NCBI RefSeq assembly: GCF_002008225.1
Contig: NZ_MRDH01000009.1
Span: 44,005-108,004 of the forward strand
From: Agrobacterium salinitolerans
GTDB taxonomy: Bacteria; Pseudomonadota; Alphaproteobacteria; Rhizobiales; Rhizobiaceae
Direction: 5' to 3'
Length of the DNA stretch: 64,000 bases
The notes under the pieces are model-generated. The model did no database searches, was not told where the DNA came from, and was given only the letters and a program-made list of their open reading frames with translations. The stretch's first letter is position 1. Every line of letters starts with the position of its first letter. Positions 9,485-18,626 of the stretch are shown here, one piece after another. Both the position numbers and the translations under genes were made by a program.

Positions 9485-10578
9485 GACAGGCGCTCCCCGG
9501 TAACGCCTTCACCGAAGAGCTTGGTATCACCGGCAGACCAGGAGAAAACCGTTTTCTGGCCGGGCTGAAGGGCGATGATGTCAGGCGACGGCTTGGTGAT
9601 CGCCTCGATTTCCTCTCCCGACGACAGCACCGCGGCGACATTCATCTCGCGGCCGGTGAAGCTGACCTGCCTTATGGTGACAGGCAGTTCGATGCGGCCT
9701 TCACCATCTGTCGCAGGCGAACCGACGGTAATGGCTTCGGGACGGATGGCGGCAACGACCGTTCGTTGCGGCGCAATGGCGTCGGCCTGCGGCAACCCTA
9801 CGCCGTGCCCGGAAATGGAGGTCCGCCCACCCGCACGATCCAGCGTCAGGAAATTGTTTGCCCCCACAAAGGAGGCGACGAAACGATTGGCGGGGTTGTT
9901 GTAAACCTCCCAGGGCGCTGCGGCCTGCTGGATGACGCCGCCATACATCACACAGACGAGATCGGACATGGCAAGCGCCTCCTCCTGATCATGGGTCACA
10001 TAAACCGTGGTAATGTTCATGGCTTGCTGGATTTCGCGCAGCTCGCGCCGCAGATCCACACGCAGTTTCGCATCGAGGTTGGATAGCGGCTCGTCCATCA
10101 GCAGCACTTTGGGATTGATGACGAGCGCACGCGCAAGGCCGACACGCTGCTGCTGACCGCCGGATAATTCATGCGGCATGCGCTTGGCGTAGGGAGCGAG
10201 CTGCACGATGTCGAGAATCTTGCCGACCCGTTCGCGAATCTCGGGGGAAGACGCCTTGCGCTGCTTCAAACCGAAGGCGATGTTGTCGAAGACGGAAATA
10301 TGCGGGAAGACCGCATAATCCTGAAAAACCATGCCGACATCGCGCTTGTGTGCGGGCACATGTTCGATCGCCTGTCTTTCGATGCTGATACTGCCGCTAT
10401 CCTGCTGGTGAAACCCCGCAATCGTGCGCAGGAGGGTCGTCTTGCCGCATCCGCTCGGACCGAGAAGCGTAAAGAACGATCCCGAGGGGATGGAGATATT
10501 GATGTCGGAGAGAGCGACGACATCCCGGTAACTTTTCTTGATGCTGGTAATTTCCACGGCGGCCATGTGCTGCTCCAT
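9481..10578 (-). CDS. ABC importer ATPase (FbpC/PotA-like, with TOBE domain)
   Basis: This 365-residue ATPase has Walker A 'LGPSGCGKTTLL', signature '[15 protein letters not shown]' and Walker B 'VLLMDEPLSNLDAKLR', then a C-terminal TOBE regulatory domain from about residue 270. An upstream in-frame start exists, but the ATG at 10578 has AGGA at correct spacing. It energises the neighbouring fused permease. A stable stem-loop separates it from the binding-protein gene, as is common where the binding protein must be made in excess. Confidence 0.93.
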   Translation of the reverse strand: MEQHMAAVEITSIKKSYRDVVALSDINISIPSGSFFTLLGPSGCGKTTLLRTIAGFHQQDSGSISIERQAIEHVPAHKRDVGMVFQDYAVFPHISVFDNIAFGLKQRKASSPEIRERVGKILDIVQLAPYAKRMPHELSGGQQQRVGLARALVINPKVLLMDEPLSNLDAKLRVDLRRELREIQQAMNITTVYVTHDQEEALAMSDLVCVMYGGVIQQAAAPWEVYNNPANRFVASFVGANNFLTLDRAGGRTSISGHGVGLPQADAIAPQRTVVAAIRPEAITVGSPATDGEGRIELPVTIRQVSFTGREMNVAAVLSSGEEIEAITKPSPDIIALQPGQKTVFSWSAGDTKLFGEGVTGERLS

Positions 10579-10643
10579 GACAGATCCTGCACGGCCCGTG
10601 ACCACGCTGGACAAACGAAAAGCGAATTGTGAATGAAGTAAAG

Positions 10644-10670
10644 GGGGACGGTCGCCGCTGCGCCGTCCCC
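10644..10670 (-). terminator. Stem-loop between binding-protein and ATPase genes
   Basis: GGGGACGG (10644-10651) pairs with CCGTCCCC (10663-10670) around an 11-base loop. It lies in the 100-base gap after the binding-protein gene. With no run of T after it on the minus strand, it probably protects the 3' end of the binding-protein mRNA or gives partial termination. Confidence 0.5.
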
Positions 10671-10680
10671 GGCAATTATC

Positions 10681-11673
10681 TTACTGAACGTCGAGCAATG
10701 TCTCGTTCCACTTTTCCATCAGACGCGCGCGATTGTCTGCAGCCCATTTGAAATCGTATTTCGCATCGGGAACATCGGCCAGCGGAACAAGCGCCGGATT
10801 GGCGGGAACATCGGTTCGAACCGAGCGACGACCCGCCTTCACCACGATTTCCTGCGCTTCCTTGGAGACGATGAAATCGATGAAAGCCTTGCCATTGTCA
10901 GCATTCGGCGCTCCCTTGACGAGCGCCATGCCGTCAGGCGCGATTGCCGTACCCTCTTTCGGATAAACGATCTCGACCGGCGCGTTGCCGAGCTTGTAGC
11001 GCAGCGCGGCATCTTCCAGCGTAATGCCAACGGCCTGTTCGCCATCGTTGACGAAACGCGGCACCGCGCCTGAAGAGGTGGAAAGAACAGAGTTGGTGAG
11101 GATGCCGGTATAAATTTCCCAGCCTTTTTCCTCACTGTCGAAATCCTGCAATACCGTTGCCATCTGAATATAAGCCGAGCCGGACTGATCGGCGCGGGCC
11201 GAAGAAATCAGGCCCTTATATTCCGGCTTTGCCAGATCGGCCCAGGACGTCGGAACGGGAGCACCTTTCAGGGCCTCCTTATTGACGATAAAGGCCGTGA
11301 CGACAGCCGTGAAAGGCACCCAATTCGTGCTCGGTGAGAAGGCCGGGTTGATCGATGCAGCCTCAACCGGCTTGTATGGCTCGAAAAGGTCGGCGGAGAA
11401 ATCGATAACCGTCCCGTCGACGCTCCAGATCACGTCGCCCGCCGGCTTGCCGCTCTCTGCCTTGATGCGGTTCATCAGCTCGCCCGATCCGGCTTTGACA
11501 AGCTCGACCTTGGTGCCGGTTTTCTTTTCGAACATGGGCAGCAATTCGTCCATGAGCTGCTGCGGGGCAGCGGAATAGACCACGACGCTGCCTTCGGCAT
11601 GAGCGAAAGCCGCGCTGGCAAGGAAAGTCGCGCCGGCAAAAAGGCGCGCGAAAATAGTGCATGATTGACGCAT
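10681..11673 (-). CDS. Periplasmic binding protein, AfuA/FbpA-like, substrate unknown
   Basis: This 330-residue protein has a clear Sec signal peptide (residues 1-26, ending AFAHA) and a class II periplasmic binding fold ('VVYSAAPQQLMDELLPMFEK' at the mature N-terminus). By eye it aligns with ferric-binding FbpA-type proteins. However, the pair of adjacent tyrosines that binds iron is replaced by 'GITLEDAALRYK', so iron is unlikely. Relatives with this change bind phosphorylated sugars (AfuA) or phosphonates. A ROK-type repressor, a family that usually senses sugars, is encoded divergently. A sugar-phosphate ligand is thus plausible but unproven. Confidence 0.88.
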   Translation of the reverse strand: MRQSCTIFARLFAGATFLASAAFAHAEGSVVVYSAAPQQLMDELLPMFEKKTGTKVELVKAGSGELMNRIKAESGKPAGDVIWSVDGTVIDFSADLFEPYKPVEAASINPAFSPSTNWVPFTAVVTAFIVNKEALKGAPVPTSWADLAKPEYKGLISSARADQSGSAYIQMATVLQDFDSEEKGWEIYTGILTNSVLSTSSGAVPRFVNDGEQAVGITLEDAALRYKLGNAPVEIVYPKEGTAIAPDGMALVKGAPNADNGKAFIDFIVSKEAQEIVVKAGRRSVRTDVPANPALVPLADVPDAKYDFKWAADNRARLMEKWNETLLDVQ

Positions 11674-11963
11674 GAGGGGGCTCCGTTTTTTTGTTCCCTG
11701 ACAGACCGGCCCTGCGACATGATTTTTTTTGGTTTTGCCTGCCGCTACCCGTTGTCTGCTATTTATTTTCTTTACGTAAATTAATTAGTCAAGCCGAAAT
11801 TTATTTCGATTATGACAATAAAATATCCCATTGAAAAACCACATTATTTCCTGTTTTTGACTTACAGCCGCCCAATTTCAATGCCAGTTTTTGCGGTGAA
11901 ACGCGGTATACAATCGCGTAATTTTCGCTAATCATCAGGCATAATTTCTCGCGGGAGACTTGT
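11674..11963. promoter_or_regulatory. Divergent promoter region with two palindromes
   Basis: This 290-base AT-rich region separates the leftward ABC operon from the rightward ROK gene. It contains the perfect 10-base palindrome TTTACGTAAA (11771-11780) and the inverted repeat CGAAAT-TT-ATTTCG (11795-11808). Both lie in a stretch far richer in A and T than the flanking genes. They are the natural candidates for the ROK operator and overlapping promoters; no -35/-10 pair was assigned. Confidence 0.5.
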
Positions 11964-13097
11964 TTGATCGATCTCGGCTACAATGAGCGGCGTCTGCTCG
12001 AGATTCTGCGCGGCAAGGGAAGCATGTCGCGCATCGAACTGGCGCGCGAAATGGATGTTTCCGCACCGACCCTTACCCGCCTGACGGCCAATCTGCTGGA
12101 ATCCGGCCTCATCATCGAAGCGGAGGAAGCCCGCAATGACGGCAAACGGGGGAAACCGTCCACAGCCATCGAAATCAACCCGAACGGGCTTTTCACGCTG
12201 GGGGTCTACTTCAATCCTGACGATCTGCGTGTCTGCGTGGCCGATCTCAATGGCACGATAAGACAGGAAATCAGATCGGAACTGGAGGGGCACAGTTTCG
12301 AGCACATTATGGAGATGGCCGAGGCGGCCGCCCGGCAAGTGCTTGAAAAAGCGAAGATAAGAAAAAAAGATGTGCTAGGCTGCGGCATCAGCTTTCCCGG
12401 CCATTTCAAGCGGGATCGCGGCCATGTCTTCCGCATCAAGCAGTTCGAAAGCTGGCGCGATATCGACGTCGACAAGGACTTTCAGCCCTATTTCGATTTC
12501 CCGGTCTTTCACGAAAATGACGGCAATACCGTCATTCTTTCCGAACTCTATTATGGTGCAGGCCGCAATATCCGAAACTTCGCGATGATCTGGCTGACAT
12601 ATGGCATCGGTGGTGCGCTGGTGGTGCAGCGCCATCTCTATCGCGGCACCAATGGCAATGCCGGCGAGTTCGGCGGACTGTTTCCAAAATCCCATCCCCG
12701 CCCCTCGGGACAGGACTTGTGCGACACTCTGGCTGCTCAGGGCGTCGCCATTCGACGTCTGAAGGATATTGACGAGAGTTATGCCGACCATCCCGCCGTG
12801 GCGTCCTGGCTTGAACGGGCAACGGATCAGCTTCGCCTGCTTTCTTTGACAGTCGCCCGCACGATGGATCCGGCAGCCATCATTTTCGGTGGATCGCTGC
12901 CGGACTGGATTGTCGAACATATCGTGCGGCGTATCGGCTCTCTGGATATACTCGGCGAGGATTTTTTCGTCGAGCCGCCGGAGATACGCAAATCGATCAT
13001 GAGCGACTTGCCTCACCTGGGCGCCGCCAGCATACCGATCTACCGCGCCATCACGCCCAGCTATTATTCCGGGCGGGCGCTGAAGGGCTGGGCATGA
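11964..13097 (+). CDS. ROK-family transcriptional repressor
   Basis: This 377-residue protein has an N-terminal winged helix (residues 5-65: 'MSRIELAREMDVSAPTLTR') joined to a ROK kinase-like sugar-binding domain with 'HENDGN' and 'NGNAGEFGGLF'. The zinc site typical of ROK kinases (CGxxGCxE) is not visible, in keeping with a regulator. The start is a TTG at 11964 with GGGAG upstream. It is divergent from the AfuABC-like importer and probably represses it, with a sugar or sugar phosphate as inducer (inference). Confidence 0.88.
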   Translation: MIDLGYNERRLLEILRGKGSMSRIELAREMDVSAPTLTRLTANLLESGLIIEAEEARNDGKRGKPSTAIEINPNGLFTLGVYFNPDDLRVCVADLNGTIRQEIRSELEGHSFEHIMEMAEAAARQVLEKAKIRKKDVLGCGISFPGHFKRDRGHVFRIKQFESWRDIDVDKDFQPYFDFPVFHENDGNTVILSELYYGAGRNIRNFAMIWLTYGIGGALVVQRHLYRGTNGNAGEFGGLFPKSHPRPSGQDLCDTLAAQGVAIRRLKDIDESYADHPAVASWLERATDQLRLLSLTVARTMDPAAIIFGGSLPDWIVEHIVRRIGSLDILGEDFFVEPPEIRKSIMSDLPHLGAASIPIYRAITPSYYSGRALKGWA

Positions 13098-13424
13098 CGC
13101 CTCATGGCCGTTACGTGCCCCAGTGTATTGTCCAGAAGAGCCTCCATCGTCCAGAAACGCCCCTGAATATAGAAGTCACCGCGCGATTCCGCTCCCTTTG
13201 TGTTAAATGAAATCGCCGCGTTGGCGTCGAAGATGGCGAGCAGGGCGCACGACCCGGCAAATTCTTTGGCGCTTTCGCAAACCACCCTTCCCACACATCA
13301 CCACATCCAGCATGTCATTGCTTTTAGCCTCCATGGCGAATAGCGGGTTGAGATGACCTCCGGCAAAGGGTATCAGGTGCCACTCTCAGGCGGACCTTCC
13401 GCAAACAACAAGGCGCATCCTGAC
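13098..13424. other. Intergenic region, possible gene remnant on the minus strand
   Basis: No confident gene is seen. On the minus strand an open frame at 13064-13294 (76 codons) contains protein-like sequence such as 'SRGDFYIQGRFWTMEALLDN' but overlaps the end of the ROK gene and has no recognisable family. It may be a small gene or a remnant. Confidence 0.3.
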
Positions 13425-14351
13425 ATGATACCGGACTTCCTCGTCACCCATTCCGGTGGCTTCCATGCCGACGAACTGCTGTCGAGCGTTGTGCTGACGC
13501 GGCTTTTCCCACAGGCACGCCTGATCCGCAGCAGGGCGCCCGAATGGATCGCACCCGGCGCAGATCGCATCGTCTACGACGTCGGCGGCGCTTATGACGC
13601 AGCAAAGGGAGCCTTTGATCACCACCAGCGCGGCGCGCCGTTGCGCAAGGACGGTCAGCCCTATAGTTCGTTCGGACTGATCTGGAAGCATTTCGGCCGC
13701 GATTATCTTGCCGCCTTTGGCGTTCCGGAAGACCATATCGAAACCATTCACGCCTCTTTCGATGCCAGCTTCGTGCTGCCGGTCGATCTGGTCGACAACG
13801 GTGCGCTCAGCCCCTCCACAGCTGGGCCGCTCGCGGGACTGACCCTGCCCGTCCTGCTCGAAACTCTGAAGCCTGTTTTCGACGAGACAGATCCCGAAGC
13901 GGACAATCGCAGTTTCCACGCGGCGTTGGCCATCGCCCGCAGCTTCGTGGAGGCAAAGATTGCCAACAGCGCCGCGAAATTGCGGGCCGAGACGCTGGTA
14001 AACCGGGCTATCGCGGATGCCGGCGAGGGTCATATTCTGGAACTGCCGGTGGGCATGCCGTTCCGGCCCGCCATCGTGAAGGCGGGGGCGGACCATTTGC
14101 TTTTCGTCGTTCATCCACGTCACAACGACTGGTGCCTTACCGGCATTCGTCGCGCGGATGAAGGTTTTGAGCTGCGGGCGGATTTGCCGGCCGCCTGGGC
14201 AGGCCTGACGGATAAGGATCTGGAAGCGGTTTGCGGCGTCGAAGGCGCAAGCTTCTGCCACAACGGCCGGTTTGTCGCAGCGGCGAGAACCCGCGATGCT
14301 GCACTGGCCATGGCGGCGTTGGCGGTAAAAGAGGCGACCGCAACCAAATAG
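13425..14351 (+). CDS. MYG1-family (UPF0160) metal-dependent hydrolase/exonuclease
   Basis: This 308-residue protein begins with the family signature 'THSGGFHADELLSSV'. It also has 'IVYDVGGAYD' and 'AFDHHQRGAPLR', which supply the DHH-type metal ligands. MYG1 proteins are DHH-related phosphoesterases; the eukaryotic member is a 3'-5' RNA exonuclease, while bacterial roles are poorly known. A longer frame begins 24 codons upstream, but family members start just before the THSG motif, so I chose 13425. It stands alone between the ROK regulator and the TRAP operon. Confidence 0.83.
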   Translation: MIPDFLVTHSGGFHADELLSSVVLTRLFPQARLIRSRAPEWIAPGADRIVYDVGGAYDAAKGAFDHHQRGAPLRKDGQPYSSFGLIWKHFGRDYLAAFGVPEDHIETIHASFDASFVLPVDLVDNGALSPSTAGPLAGLTLPVLLETLKPVFDETDPEADNRSFHAALAIARSFVEAKIANSAAKLRAETLVNRAIADAGEGHILELPVGMPFRPAIVKAGADHLLFVVHPRHNDWCLTGIRRADEGFELRADLPAAWAGLTDKDLEAVCGVEGASFCHNGRFVAAARTRDAALAMAALAVKEATATK

Positions 14352-14677
14352 TGGCATGGTCGCCAATCAAGCGGCAAATCTGCATTGCCAAAGCCGTGCT
14401 TGTCGTCGGATGTCGGTGGCGCCGCCTGGGCGGTTTTGAGATCGCCGATCGCGATACTGACCGTACGCGTCGCAAAAACGCCTCCTGGAACAAACAGCGG
14501 GAGGAGAAACATATGCTTGGATGTGGGTTTTGATCTTGCCCATACCCAGTTCTTGGTACGTCCTGAGAAGTTCGCCGGCGCGCGCCCTTGAGCATCGGGC
14601 CGCCGTGGTTATCCTGCCCGAATTATGGCGGTCACACACGTATTGAGGAATACGCGACCGCTTTCGGGGAGGATGTC
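14352..14677. other. Intergenic region before the TRAP operon
   Basis: About 325 bases with no gene I can support. A minus-strand open frame starting near 14512 has a hydrophobic beginning but runs deep into the MYG1 gene, so I do not accept it. The TRAP promoter should lie in the right half, before GGGGAGGA at 14668. Confidence 0.4.
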
Positions 14678-15226
14678 ATGAAATTTCTGTTGGCCGCTTC
14701 GCGTGCCATTGATGCCGCCAATGCAGCCATTGGCAAAGGTGTTTCCTGGCTGCTTCTCGCGGCCATTTTTATCAGCGCCGTCAATGCAGCCATGCGCAAG
14801 GCGTTTTCGATGAGCTCCAACGCCTGGCTTGAATCGCAGTGGTATTTGTTTTCCGCAGTGTTTCTGATCGCCGCCGCCTATACGCTTCTCAACAACGAGC
14901 ATGTGAAGGTGGATCTGGTCTATGGAAGTCTTCCGCGCAAGGGGCAGCTGTGGGTCGATATTCTCGGGACCATCTTCTTTCTCATGCCTTTCTGCCTCAT
15001 CACGGTCTATCTTTCCTGGCCGGTGTTTCTGCAGAAACTTGCGTCCGGTGAGGTTTCGAACAACACGGGCGGCCTCATTCAATGGCCCGTCTGGGCGCTG
15101 ATACCGATTGGCTTCAGCCTGCTGGCCATTCAGGGCGTTTCGGAACTCATCAAGCGTGTCGCGATCCTGCGCGGCGATATCCCCGATCCGGTTGCAGCGG
15201 CTGACGCCGCCGCCGCACTGCTCTGA
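14678..15226 (+). CDS. TRAP transporter small permease (DctQ type)
   Basis: This 182-residue protein has four membrane helices in the DctQ pattern, with 'NAWLESQWYLFSAVFLIAAA' and the 'NEHVKVDLVY' loop typical of the family. The ATG at 14678 follows GGGGAGGATGTC. It is the first gene of a three-gene TRAP operon and pairs with the large permease encoded 18 bases later. The binding protein points to 2-oxo acid or lactate uptake driven by a sodium or proton gradient. Confidence 0.92.
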   Translation: MKFLLAASRAIDAANAAIGKGVSWLLLAAIFISAVNAAMRKAFSMSSNAWLESQWYLFSAVFLIAAAYTLLNNEHVKVDLVYGSLPRKGQLWVDILGTIFFLMPFCLITVYLSWPVFLQKLASGEVSNNTGGLIQWPVWALIPIGFSLLAIQGVSELIKRVAILRGDIPDPVAAADAAAALL

Positions 15227-15244
15227 TCGAAGGAAACAACAACA

Positions 15245-16750
15245 ATGGCATTCATTGCGGAAAATCTCGCGCCCATCATGTTTGCGGCGCTCATCATCGT
15301 GCTTTTGCTCGGCTACCCCGTCGCCTTCGCCCTGGCCTTCGTCGGCTTTTTCTTCGGCTTTGTCGGAATAGAGCTCGGCCTGCTGCCAGTGACGCTGTTC
15401 CAGGCCATCCCCGATCGCATATTCGGCCAGATGTCGAATGAAACGCTGCTGGCCATCCCGTTCTTCACCTTCATGGGGCTCATTCTTGAAAAGAGCGGCA
15501 TGGCGGAGGACTTGCTGGACACGATCGGCCAGCTGTTTGGACCGGTCCGCGGCGGCATCGCCTTCGCCGTCATCTTCGTCGGGGCAATTCTGGCCGCCAC
15601 CACCGGCGTCGTCGCCGCCTCGGTTATTTCGATGGGCCTCATCTCGCTTCCCATCATGTTGCGCTATGGATATGACCGCAAGGTCGCCGCCGGCACGATT
15701 GCGGCTTCCGGCACACTGGCGCAGGTCATCCCGCCCAGCCTCGTACTGATCGTGCTGGCTGACCAGCTCGGCCGTTCAGTGGGCGACATGTACAAGGGCG
15801 CGCTCGTTCCGGGTCTCATGCTCGTGGCCGCCTATACGGTCTATATCATCGTGACCTCGATCATCAGTCCGACGAAAGTCCCTGCCCTGCCGCCGGAGGC
15901 GCGGACCCTGCGCGGCACCAAGCTCTTGCTCAAGGTCATAACCTCGCTGGTACCGCCGCTCGTCTTGATATTCCTCGTGCTTGGCACGATCTTCCTCGGC
16001 ATCGCCACACCCACGGAAGGCGGCGCTATGGGTGCTGTCGGCGCGCTCGCCCTTGCGCTTGCCAACCGCAAGCTCAATTTCGGGCTGATCCAGCAGTCTC
16101 TGTACGCCACGGCAAAGCTGTCGTCCTTCGTTCTGCTCATCCTGCTCGGCGCGCGCGTCTTTTCCCTGACCTTCTATGGCGTAAACGGCCATGTCTGGGT
16201 CGAGCATCTGATGACGTCGGTTCCGGGCGGCGAGATCGGCTTTCTGATCGTCGCCAACCTGCTGGTCTTTTTCCTGGCCTTCTTCCTCGACTATTTCGAA
16301 TTGGCCTTCATCATCATCCCGCTGCTGGCGCCGGTCGCCGATGCGCTTGGCATCGATCTGATCTGGTTCGGCGTGATGCTGGCCGTCAACATGCAGACGT
16401 CGTTCATGCACCCGCCCTTCGGTTTTTCGCTGTTCTTCCTGCGGTCCGTTGCACCCACGCGCGCCTACAAGGACCGGATCACCGGACAGACGATCCAGCC
16501 GGTCACCTCGTCCCAGATCTATCTGGGCGCCATTCCCTATCTGTTCATCCAGCTGACCATGGTCATCATCATCATCGCCTTCCCCGGCATCGTGATGCAC
16601 TACAAGTCAGGCGTGAAACAGGCCGATCCTTCCGCCGTCCATATCAATGTACCGATGCCGGGCGCAGGTACGGACGCCGATCCTTTCGCCAATCCTTTCC
16701 TGGCGCCGGGCAACAGCGCACCGAGCTTTGGAAAGCCGGGCGCGCCCTGA
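15245..16750 (+). CDS. TRAP transporter large permease (DctM type)
   Basis: This 501-residue protein has about twelve membrane helices of the DctM family. Markers are 'MSNETLLAIPFFTFMGLILE', 'ATTGVVAASVISMGLISLP' and 'NMQTSFMHPPFGFSLFFLRS'. AAGGAAA precedes the ATG. A hydrophilic Pro/Gly-rich tail of about 40 residues follows the last helix, longer than in many DctM proteins. It forms the translocation pathway with the upstream DctQ protein. Confidence 0.94.
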   Translation: MAFIAENLAPIMFAALIIVLLLGYPVAFALAFVGFFFGFVGIELGLLPVTLFQAIPDRIFGQMSNETLLAIPFFTFMGLILEKSGMAEDLLDTIGQLFGPVRGGIAFAVIFVGAILAATTGVVAASVISMGLISLPIMLRYGYDRKVAAGTIAASGTLAQVIPPSLVLIVLADQLGRSVGDMYKGALVPGLMLVAAYTVYIIVTSIISPTKVPALPPEARTLRGTKLLLKVITSLVPPLVLIFLVLGTIFLGIATPTEGGAMGAVGALALALANRKLNFGLIQQSLYATAKLSSFVLLILLGARVFSLTFYGVNGHVWVEHLMTSVPGGEIGFLIVANLLVFFLAFFLDYFELAFIIIPLLAPVADALGIDLIWFGVMLAVNMQTSFMHPPFGFSLFFLRSVAPTRAYKDRITGQTIQPVTSSQIYLGAIPYLFIQLTMVIIIIAFPGIVMHYKSGVKQADPSAVHINVPMPGAGTDADPFANPFLAPGNSAPSFGKPGAP

Positions 16751-16818
16751 CAATCGGCCGGGCGCGAAAGCGCCCCCCGTAACAAACATCGCTGACATTC
16801 AATAGGAGGAGGTAATCT

Positions 16819-17931
16819 ATGAAGGTCAACCCAGGTCGCAGACAACTCTTGTCGGGCGGCGTACTTGCAGGAGCGGCTGCGGCTGCTTCGGCACTTGCGA
16901 CACCCGCCATAGCCCAGTCATTGCCAACTATTCGCTGGCGTCTCACGTCCGGCTTCCCGAACAATCTGGACACGATCTATGGCGGCGCCGTGGTCATGGC
17001 CAATGCATTGAAGGCCATTACGGGCGGCAAGTTCGAAATCCAGGTCTTTCAGGCTGGTGAAATCGTTCCAGGAGCCCAGGCCATCGACGCCGTAAAAGCC
17101 AATACCGTCGAGATTTCCCATACCTGCGGCTACTATTTCACGGGGAAAGATCCGACATTCGCCATCGGTTCGACCATCCCCTTCGGCCTGAACGCCCGCC
17201 AGCAGAACGCATGGCTCTACCATGGCGGCGGCAACGAGGCTTACAACGAATTTCTTTCCGACTACGGCGTCATCGGCATTCCCGGTGGAGCGACGGGTGC
17301 CCAGATGGGCGGCTGGTATCGCAAGGAGATCAAGAGCCTCGAGGATATCAAGGGCCTGAAGATGCGTATTGCCGGCGTCGCCGGACAGGTGCTCGCCAAG
17401 CTTGGCGCGGTGCCGCAGCAGCTTCCGGGCGGCGACATCTATCCGGCGCTGGAACGGGGCACCATTGATGCCGCGGAGTGGGTCGGTCCCTATGACGACG
17501 AAAAGCTCGGCTTCTACCAGATCGCGCCATACTACTATTATCCCGCGTTCTGGGAGGGTGGACTGACGATCCACTTCTTCATCAACAAGGACCAGTATGC
17601 AGCACTGCCTGATGAATACAAGGCAGCGCTCGACACCGCCTGCAAGGCCGCCAACATCAACATGCAGGCGCTGTACGACGTCAAGAACAAGGATGCGATC
17701 CGCTCGCTGGTTTCCAAGGGCACGCAGCTTCGCCCGCTGCCCCGCGATGTGCTCGACGCCGCCTATAAGGCGACCTTCGAACTTTATGACGAGTACACCC
17801 AGAAGCATCCCGCATGGGCCAAGATCTATCCGGGCTGGAAGAAGTTCCGCGACGAGAGCTTCGAATGGTTCCGCGTCGCCGAATATACCTATGACAGCTA
17901 CGGCTATGCCATGCAGACGGCCGGCAAATAA
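16819..17931 (+). CDS. takP: TRAP substrate-binding protein, 2-oxo acid/TakP-like
   Basis: This 370-residue periplasmic protein starts with a twin-arginine-type signal (GRRQLLSGG, cleavage after PAIAQ), which suggests export in folded form. The core matches the TakP/lactate branch of DctP proteins: 'TGAQMGGWYRKEIKSLEDIK', 'LPGGDIYPALERGTIDAAEW' and 'VGPYDDEKLGF'. Characterised members bind pyruvate, 2-oxobutyrate or lactate with a cation. GGAGGAGG lies just before the ATG. The operon ends here, at a bidirectional hairpin facing a sensor kinase/regulator pair that may control it. Confidence 0.9.
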   Translation: MKVNPGRRQLLSGGVLAGAAAAASALATPAIAQSLPTIRWRLTSGFPNNLDTIYGGAVVMANALKAITGGKFEIQVFQAGEIVPGAQAIDAVKANTVEISHTCGYYFTGKDPTFAIGSTIPFGLNARQQNAWLYHGGGNEAYNEFLSDYGVIGIPGGATGAQMGGWYRKEIKSLEDIKGLKMRIAGVAGQVLAKLGAVPQQLPGGDIYPALERGTIDAAEWVGPYDDEKLGFYQIAPYYYYPAFWEGGLTIHFFINKDQYAALPDEYKAALDTACKAANINMQALYDVKNKDAIRSLVSKGTQLRPLPRDVLDAAYKATFELYDEYTQKHPAWAKIYPGWKKFRDESFEWFRVAEYTYDSYGYAMQTAGK

Positions 17932-17948
17932 GCAGGCATAGACTTTAC

Positions 17949-17980
17949 GAGGCCCCTGGATGGCGACATTCCGGGGCCTC
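17949..17980. terminator. Bidirectional stem-loop between convergent operons
   Basis: GAGGCCCC (17949-17956) pairs perfectly with GGGGCCTC (17973-17980) around a 16-base loop. It lies between the converging takP and response-regulator genes. No long T run follows, but the position fits a shared terminator. Confidence 0.65.
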
Positions 17981-17993
17981 TGGCCTTTGGCGG

Positions 17994-18626
17994 CTATTCT
18001 TTGATAAGCCCGTTATCGATCGCATAGCGGATGAGACCGGCAGTCGTCGCTATATCCAGTTTCCTCTTGATGTTCTTGCGATGGGTTTCCATCGTGCGCT
18101 CGGCAATGTCGAGCGCCAGCGCAGCGTCACGATTGCTCTTTCCGCGCGCGATCAGCAGCAGAACTTCCTGTTCGCGTGTCGTCAGCGCCTTCAGCCTGCC
18201 GGACGCCCCCTCCATTAGCACATCGCGAACGCCAGAGGAAAAATAGGTGCCGCCGGCAGCCACGGTTTCGATTGCGGCGACTATTTCTTCGGTCGCCACG
18301 TCCTTCAGAATGTAACCGGCTGCACCATACATCACCGATGTCGATATATATTCCCGGCTGTCATGCATCGACAGCATCAGCACCCGGGCGGAAAGCTGCT
18401 TTTCCTTGAACAGTTCCAGGGCATCGATGCCATTGATCTGCGGCATATTGATATCCATCAGCACCACATCGGGCCGCGTGGCGACAGCCGCATCGATACC
18501 GGCCATGGCGGATACCGCGGTTCCAACGACTTCGAGATGCTCGTAAGTCTCAAGGACGGCCCTCAACCCGTCCAGAACCAGAGGATGGTTGTCGATCAAC
18601 AACACACGGATCGGATGAACGGTCAC
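17994..18626 (-). CDS. NarL/FixJ-family response regulator
   Basis: This 210-residue protein has an N-terminal receiver (phospho-acceptor Asp in 'PDVVLMDINMP') and a C-terminal LuxR-type helix-turn-helix ('LTTREQEVLLLIARGKSN'). It overlaps the upstream kinase gene by four bases, so the two form one unit. Its targets are not shown; the convergent TRAP operon is the obvious candidate. Confidence 0.92.
   Translation of the reverse strand: MTVHPIRVLLIDNHPLVLDGLRAVLETYEHLEVVGTAVSAMAGIDAAVATRPDVVLMDINMPQINGIDALELFKEKQLSARVLMLSMHDSREYISTSVMYGAAGYILKDVATEEIVAAIETVAAGGTYFSSGVRDVLMEGASGRLKALTTREQEVLLLIARGKSNRDAALALDIAERTMETHRKNIKRKLDIATTAGLIRYAIDNGLIKE

Noticed and set aside
10681..11673. Assignment of the binding protein as a ferric iron carrier
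   Set aside because: The adjacent tyrosines needed for iron are missing by eye alignment, and no Fur-like site or other iron gene is near.
15776..16600. A 274-codon minus-strand frame opposite the TRAP large permease
   Set aside because: Its composition (His, Asp, Arg, Gln in excess) is the mirror of hydrophobic codons in the real permease.
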